From assembly GCF_004834005.1 (NCBI RefSeq), contig NZ_STFF01000012.1, positions 120,067-184,066 on the forward strand: a stretch of DNA of 64,000 bases, read 5' to 3'. Positions 59,402 through 64,000 of the stretch are shown one piece after another. Position 1 is the first letter of the stretch. Every line of letters begins with the position of its first letter. Made by a program: the position numbers and the translations under genes. The notes beneath the pieces are model-generated. The model saw only the letters and a program-made list of their open reading frames with translations. It had not been told where the DNA came from and made no database searches. Origin of the DNA: Niastella caeni. Lineage in GTDB: Bacteria > Bacteroidota > Bacteroidia > Chitinophagales > Chitinophagaceae.

Positions 59402-61489
59402 ATGCGTATCAACAGAGGGCTGGTAACAATACTCATATTGGTATTGTTCTCCAAAGCAGGCTTGTCGCAGCAGTTACGATTGGGAAACAATCCCTGGACG
59501 GTTGAGAAATCTGCCGTGTTGGAATTGCAATCTGCCAACCAGGGATTACTGTTTACCCGCATCGCAGATACGGCGTTGATCAATGCATTGAATCCGCCAG
59601 ATGGTATGGTGGTTTATTTTACGCCAACCAAACGGCTGCTGCTGCGCGCGAATGGTTACTGGCAATCACTGGCTTCCACTACATCCGGTAGCTCCGGCTG
59701 GGCATTGAACGGCAATGCCGTAAGTGCAGAAAAAAGTTTGGGAACCACTGATAATTACGATCTGCCTTTCATTACAAATAATACCGAAAAAATGCGGTTG
59801 ACCAGCGACGGTAACCTGGCTATCGGCACCTCCGACTTTGACGCTACGGCTCCGGAAAAGTTGTTGATAGATGCAGGCACTACCGACTCGTACAACCTGT
59901 TGTATGCAAAAGGCACGCGTAATGGCTACCTGCAATTCAACATCCAGAATAATTCATCGCAAGGGCAGGCCAGTACCGATATTGTAGCCACGGCCAATAA
60001 CGGTACAGAAACCACGAACTATGTGAACCTCGGGATCAACGGTGGGGGATATAACAGCGCCAATAATATATTGAGCGGACCTAATAACGGATACCTGTAC
60101 AGTGCCGGCCAGGATTTTATGATCGGCAATACGGCTTCTTCAAAAAGCCTTATCCTGTTTACCGGCGGTATCAGCGGTTCCAATGAAAGAATGCGCATTA
60201 CCAGTGCCGGTAAAGTAGGCATCGGCAATACGAACCCTGCCGAAGTGCTGGATGTAACCGGTAACCTGCGGTTCAGCGGGGCTTTAATGCCCGGCGGCAG
60301 CGCCGGTACGGCCGGTTATGTGCTTACTTCCGGTGGTGCAGGCTCAGCGCCTGCCTGGGTGGCCCCTTCGGCTGCCAGTGGATCCTGGTCACAGGACGGG
60401 AACAGTGTAGCGTCTGTAAAGAACCTGGGCACCATTACCAATTATCATCTCCCATTTATCACCAATAATACGGAGCGCATGCGTATAACCAATACCGGTA
60501 ATGTAGGTATTGGTACGTCTACGTTCGATGCTACCTATCCGGAAAAATTGCTGGTGAATGCAGGCACTACTACCTCTTACAATCTGGTTAATGCCAAAGG
60601 CAGTATCAATAGTTATCTGCAGTTGAATATACAAAATCAGAGCAGCGGTACTGCAGCCAGTTCCGACATTGTTGCTACTGCCAATAATGGAACCGAAAGT
60701 GTGAATTTTGTGAACCTGGGTATTAATTCAAGCGGCTACAGCAGTACCGGTGTTTTAGGTGGCGCCAATAATGCGTACCTGTACAGCACCGGTAATGATT
60801 TTGTTATTGGTAACAGTACCTCTGGTAAAGATTTATTGTTCTTTACCGGCGGAAGCAGTACAACCAATGAAAGAATGCGCATAGATGATGCCGGCCTTAT
60901 AGGCATTGGTACGTCAAGCCCTGTGGTAGCATTTGATTTGCTCAACAGTTCAACAGGCGCTGTAGGCAACGTAAAAATGCACCTGGCCCGAAGCGGCGCC
61001 GGTGATATCGGCGTGTCATTTGAGCAGGTTGGGTTGTCGTCGTATGGCATAGTATATCGCGACAGGAACACGGTTACCGGCGCGCAGGGGCGTCTTGCCT
61101 TTGTAGAAAATTATTACCCGAATGCATCTGGTACCGGCAATGAAAAAATGTGTCTGGATGGCACCGGCAACCTCGGTATCGCTACCAATGCACCTGCTTC
61201 AAAGCTTGACGTAAATGGTTCGGCCGGCCTGGGTATTGTAACTACCAGCGCCAATCTTACATTAGATGAAACCAATTATTCGGTGATCATCACCGGCGGT
61301 ACACCAACTATTACCTTGCCGGCGGCATCTGCCTGCGCCCGCAGAATTTATGTGATCGTGAATCATACCATAGCCGGAAGAACGATCAGTTCTTACAGGA
61401 ACTTCTTAAATGTGGGTACCACCAGTGTGCCGGCAAACAGCAGCATCACCATTCAGAGTGATGGAACAAACTGGTACCGGATACAGTAA
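59402..61489 (+). CDS. exported tail-fibre-like repeat protein, paralogue
   Basis: The 695-aa protein starts 32 bp after the previous gene and has the same plan: signal peptide (ending GLSQQ), the module LRLGNNPWTVEKSAVLELQS, NQGLLFTRIAD, and VGIGTSTFDAT-type segments. Two long internal repeats (about 110-280 and 320-490) share NYDLPFITNNTEKMRLTSDG/NYHLPFITNNTERMRITNTG and NNGTE-NYVNLGIN. It ends IQSDGTNWYRIQ. No T9SS domain is visible. It is probably co-transcribed with both neighbours. Confidence 0.8.
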   Translation: MRINRGLVTILILVLFSKAGLSQQLRLGNNPWTVEKSAVLELQSANQGLLFTRIADTALINALNPPDGMVVYFTPTKRLLLRANGYWQSLASTTSGSSGWALNGNAVSAEKSLGTTDNYDLPFITNNTEKMRLTSDGNLAIGTSDFDATAPEKLLIDAGTTDSYNLLYAKGTRNGYLQFNIQNNSSQGQASTDIVATANNGTETTNYVNLGINGGGYNSANNILSGPNNGYLYSAGQDFMIGNTASSKSLILFTGGISGSNERMRITSAGKVGIGNTNPAEVLDVTGNLRFSGALMPGGSAGTAGYVLTSGGAGSAPAWVAPSAASGSWSQDGNSVASVKNLGTITNYHLPFITNNTERMRITNTGNVGIGTSTFDATYPEKLLVNAGTTTSYNLVNAKGSINSYLQLNIQNQSSGTAASSDIVATANNGTESVNFVNLGINSSGYSSTGVLGGANNAYLYSTGNDFVIGNSTSGKDLLFFTGGSSTTNERMRIDDAGLIGIGTSSPVVAFDLLNSSTGAVGNVKMHLARSGAGDIGVSFEQVGLSSYGIVYRDRNTVTGAQGRLAFVENYYPNASGTGNEKMCLDGTGNLGIATNAPASKLDVNGSAGLGIVTTSANLTLDETNYSVIITGGTPTITLPAASACARRIYVIVNHTIAGRTISSYRNFLNVGTTSVPANSSITIQSDGTNWYRIQ

Positions 61490-61541
61490 TGAATATTGAA
61501 TAAAGAATGTTGAATTTTGAAAGTAGAAGTAACTAAAAAAC

Positions 61542-63137
61542 TTGACCACCCATCGTCATATCGTTCTTTTGCTCCTGTTGCTGACCGGGTTTGAAGCCGC
61601 CAGGTCACAGCAATCGGGTTTCTATGTGCCTAAAAAAGGAAAGATCTACTTCGCTGGCGACACCGCCACTATTTTCTCCAATGTTACAAATCAGGGAAAG
61701 CTGGGCATTGACAAAAAAGCCGTGGTGAATTTCAAAGGAAAGAAATGGCAAAACGATCCCGATGCGTTGATCACCGATGAAGGCAATAAGGGAGAAGATG
61801 CATCCGGCGCCGGGGGCCTTATTCGTTTTAATTCCAACAGCGGCCGGCAACAGATCGATGGTGGGTATAACGCCGTTACCCGCACCGGCGCTGCGTTTGC
61901 GCATCTCGACATTCAAAATGCAGCCGGTGTTGAATTGACCGGAAGCACTACCAAAGTGCGGCACAGTTTACATTTTACTGCCGGGCTTTTGCATCTGCAG
62001 GATAATACATTGGTGATAGGGGATGGAAATTCGGGAACCATTACCGGGTACGATTCAATCCGGTATATTGTAACTGGTAGTACAGGCACCGGGTTGCTCG
62101 TGCGTGAAAATATTCGCAGCCGCGACAACTGGGTGATCTTCCCGATCGGTACCGGTGTAAACGCCTTTACGCCTTTGGCAATTAGAAATAAATCTGCACA
62201 GGGCGATGACTATCATGCACGGGTATCTGATGGCGTTAAAAAAGACCTGTTTACCGGTGACGATCTGAAAGAGGAAGGGGTGAACAAAACCTGGGAGCTC
62301 GGAAAACGGCACCATCCCAATACCGGTGAAACCGAGATCGCTTTACAACACCTGACTGCTGATGAAGGAAGTGTTTTCGGCACAAACAGGCGGTATTCCT
62401 ATATTTCACAATATACCAGGGCAGGGTGGGACACCTCGTATCCGCAGGTATTCCCTGTTACCGGAAACCTCACTTCAGGCGCCGCGCTGGTCAACAGCGG
62501 TGTTAACACCCGCACATTGAATAGTACCATTGGAACGTCTTCTTACTTCACCAAGTTGTCGGGCAAAGGCGATACGGCATTACAATACACCCGTGTATGG
62601 CTCAATGCTTATCGTATGAACTACAGCAAAGTGAACGTATACTGGACAACCAAACCGGAAGTCAATATCAAATATTTTGTAGTGCAACGCAGGTTGAGCA
62701 ATGAAGCCAACTTTAGCAACCGCGATTCTTTACCCTCACAAGCCGTTAATGGCTATAGTAATACTTACCTGAATTACGCCATGGACGATGCCAACAATTA
62801 TTCAGGCATCAGCTATTACCGGTTGCGACTGGTTGATTACAGTGGCGCCGTATCTTACTCTAACATAGTTGCGGTTGGCGGCAAGCCCGGCGGATTCCAG
62901 TTGTTGTTGTGGCCCAACCCAACGGCCAGGCATTTCTATGTGGGCATCAACGGATCGGCTGCTGTTAAGTACGTAGTGATCTGGAATGTAACCGGACAAA
63001 TGATCCACCGCGAACTGGTTAACGAACGCCGCATTATACCTATGCATCTTTACTTGCCCGGAAATTACCTGGTAGGCTTTATTTCGCACAGCGGCCAGGT
63101 GCTGGAGACGAAGAAGCTGGTGGTTACGGGGGATTAG
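61542..63137 (+). CDS. exported surface protein with T9SS sorting domain
   Basis: The 531-aa frame must use a non-ATG start: an in-frame stop at 61530-61532 leaves TTG at 61542, which is followed by a good signal peptide (LLLLLLTGFEAARSQ). The body is beta-helical in character (GGLIRFNSNSGRQQIDGGYN, LHFTAGLLHLQDNTLVIGDG). The C-terminal part has the pre-sorting module (VNVYWTTKPEVNIKYFVVQR, SYYRLRLVDYSGAVSYS) and a T9SS type A domain ending ETKKLVVTGD. As the only member of the three-gene cluster with a T9SS signal it may be the surface platform for the fibre-like proteins (inference). Confidence 0.8.
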   Translation: MTTHRHIVLLLLLLTGFEAARSQQSGFYVPKKGKIYFAGDTATIFSNVTNQGKLGIDKKAVVNFKGKKWQNDPDALITDEGNKGEDASGAGGLIRFNSNSGRQQIDGGYNAVTRTGAAFAHLDIQNAAGVELTGSTTKVRHSLHFTAGLLHLQDNTLVIGDGNSGTITGYDSIRYIVTGSTGTGLLVRENIRSRDNWVIFPIGTGVNAFTPLAIRNKSAQGDDYHARVSDGVKKDLFTGDDLKEEGVNKTWELGKRHHPNTGETEIALQHLTADEGSVFGTNRRYSYISQYTRAGWDTSYPQVFPVTGNLTSGAALVNSGVNTRTLNSTIGTSSYFTKLSGKGDTALQYTRVWLNAYRMNYSKVNVYWTTKPEVNIKYFVVQRRLSNEANFSNRDSLPSQAVNGYSNTYLNYAMDDANNYSGISYYRLRLVDYSGAVSYSNIVAVGGKPGGFQLLLWPNPTARHFYVGINGSAAVKYVVIWNVTGQMIHRELVNERRIIPMHLYLPGNYLVGFISHSGQVLETKKLVVTGD

Positions 63138-63285
63138 GCAGCTGTAAGCTGCAAGCTTCAAGCTTCAAGCTGCAAGCTGTAAGCCGTAAGCCGTAAGCTG
63201 TAAGCCGTAAGCTGTAAGCCGTAAGCCGTAAGCTGTAAGCCGTAAGCTGTAAGCCGTAAGCTGCAAGCCGTAAGCTGCAAGCAGA
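63138..63285. repeat. CCGTAAGCTGTAAG tandem word array
   Basis: Units of GTAAGCCGTAAGCTGTAAGC follow GCTGCAAGCTTCAAGCTTC. The unit is about 7-9 bp with substitutions (AAGCTGT, AAGCCGT, AAGCTGC). It belongs to the same family as 39342-39775. Confidence 0.92.
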
Positions 63286-63499
63286 TTGTAGCATAACATA
63301 ATAGGTGCAAAATGGTAGCGGAGTGGTAGCCGGATGGCCTACGTATACTACGCGAACAATACAGGAATTCTACAGGAACACATGGTTGCAAGGCAATACC
63401 CAGGCAGTACCCAGGCAATCTCAGACAATACCCAGGCCATTACCCTACATAACAGCGAGGCCCCTTTTCGAATAAAAGTTTGAAAAAGAATGAAAAAGA

Positions 63500-63530
63500 T
63501 TTGGTGGAGAATAAAATCCGGCTACCTTTG
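63500..63530 (+). promoter_or_regulatory. rrn promoter P1
   Basis: TTTG (63500-63503), 19-bp spacer, TACCTTTG (63523-63530), then CACCCCC: a perfect Bacteroidota promoter. Confidence 0.92.
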
Positions 63531-63624
63531 CACCCCCAATCGAAAACGGGCAGTGAAAAAGTGACAAAGGCGAACGGATAAGAAAGTGACTCACTGAAAA
63601 AAGTTCTTAAAAAATTCGAAAAGA

Positions 63625-63655
63625 TTTGGTGAAGTGATAGAAACTCTTACCTTTG
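63625..63655 (+). promoter_or_regulatory. rrn promoter P2
   Basis: TTTG (63625-63628), 19-bp spacer, TACCTTTG (63648-63655), then CACCCCC; 125 bp after P1 and flanked by the same AAAAATTCGAAAAGATTTGG context as P3. Confidence 0.92.
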
Positions 63656-63751
63656 CACCCCCTTACGAAAGGGCAGTGAAAAAGAAGAAAAAGCAGATAA
63701 GAATAACGAAGCGAATCACTGAAAATCAGCTCTTAAAAATTCGAAAAAAGA

Positions 63752-63782
63752 TTTGGTGAAATGAAAGAAACTCTTACCTTTG
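63752..63782 (+). promoter_or_regulatory. rrn promoter P3
   Basis: TTTG (63752-63755), 19-bp spacer, TACCTTTG (63775-63782), then CAACCCC; 127 bp after P2. Confidence 0.92.
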
Positions 63783-64000
63783 CAACCCCAAACGAAAACG
63801 GGGTGAGCGAAAGAGAAAAGAGGAAGAGAAAGAGAGAGGAAAAAGAAAGAGGTGATGTAAAGAAACGACAACGGATAATACGATGAGTGAGAGAGGGAAA
63901 GAGGTAAAGAAAACAAAATAAATCGCATTTAAAGATCTTTGAAAGTTTGGAAGCAACAGCACTCCGATGGAAATCGGAGGTAAGGTTATCGACTCGAAAA
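63783..64000 (+). other. rRNA operon leader (16S gene begins beyond the window)
   Basis: The leader has a purine-rich tract (63800-63920), then AAAGATCTTTGAAAGTTTGG, which resembles the boxA-type antitermination region ahead of Bacteroidota 16S genes. A small hairpin CTCCGAT/ATCGGAG (63963-63979) follows. The 16S 5' end itself is not reached. Confidence 0.8.

Noticed and set aside
57714..61489. Prophage tail-fibre genes
   Set aside because: Both have Sec signal peptides and no phage structural, lysis or integration genes are around; they are better read as bacterial surface proteins with fibre-like domains.
63138..63285. CRISPR-like or tRNA-like repeat array
   Set aside because: Units are 7-9 bp with substitutions and no spacers.

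Overview
The window is a chromosomal segment of a Bacteroidota bacterium, most likely of the family Chitinophagaceae (Niastella/Chitinophaga-like; the family is an inference from protein style, not a search). Signs are a SusC/SusD pair, several proteins with type IX secretion (T9SS) type A C-terminal sorting domains, signal peptides ending in AQ, and promoters of the Bacteroidota form TTTG-N19-TAnnTTTG.

Layout. 1-2.5 kb: 3' end of a large SprB-repeat, T9SS-sorted surface protein. 2.6-11.7 kb: ssb, an M14 metallopeptidase, mnmA, a lipoprotein, a T9SS-sorted subtilisin and an RsmB-type rRNA methyltransferase with a repeat insertion. 11.9-13.9 kb: a copper-type module (metal-binding-domain/AraC regulator plus multicopper oxidase). 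14-23.7 kb: odhB-odhA, rpsT, a second M14 peptidase, AMP nucleosidase, an HsdR_N-like nuclease-fold protein, a monooxygenase-like protein divergent from an HxlR regulator, and an orphan antitoxin behind a toxin remnant. 23.9-30.1 kb: glutamate dehydrogenase, cytochrome c maturation genes (ccmB, ccmC, ccmD-like), thymidine kinase, a conserved unknown and Kdo transferase. 30.3-36.6 kb: a nucleotide-sugar operon (WbpE-like aminotransferase, ugd, UDP-xylose synthase, rfbB, rfbC, rfbD; rfbA is not here). 36.6-39.3 kb: an ECF sigma factor/membrane protein/CpxP-like sensor operon and tRNA-Gln(CUG). 39.9-49.1 kb: SusCD, a GNAT enzyme, a four-PAS histidine kinase and a GH33 sialidase lipoprotein. 49.3-56.1 kb: a three-gene exported peptidoglycan-hydrolase locus (M23 lipoprotein, double-SpoIID protein, amidase-SpoIID fusion) with a perfect 566-bp duplication. 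57-63.1 kb: a DUF1772-like membrane protein and three exported surface proteins, two of them tail-fibre-like. 63.1-64 kb: three tandem promoters and the leader of an rRNA operon whose 16S gene lies just past the right edge.

The most unusual signal is not one gene. Most longer intergenic spacers are built from short recurring word families (for example GCAAGCTTCAAGCTGCAAGC, GGTAACCGGTAACTGG, AAGGCAACAAGGCAACGAGG, CACCATTCACCACTCAC, AGTGGCTAGTAGT, CTGAGCGAAGTCGAAGG). Some are arranged as inverted repeats or sit in terminator loops. The same words occur in frame inside conserved genes: Kdo transferase carries about 50 extra residues and the RsmB-type methyltransferase carries four 69-bp repeats plus other words. 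This looks like a family of small mobile or expanding repeats that colonises spacers and tolerant protein loops.
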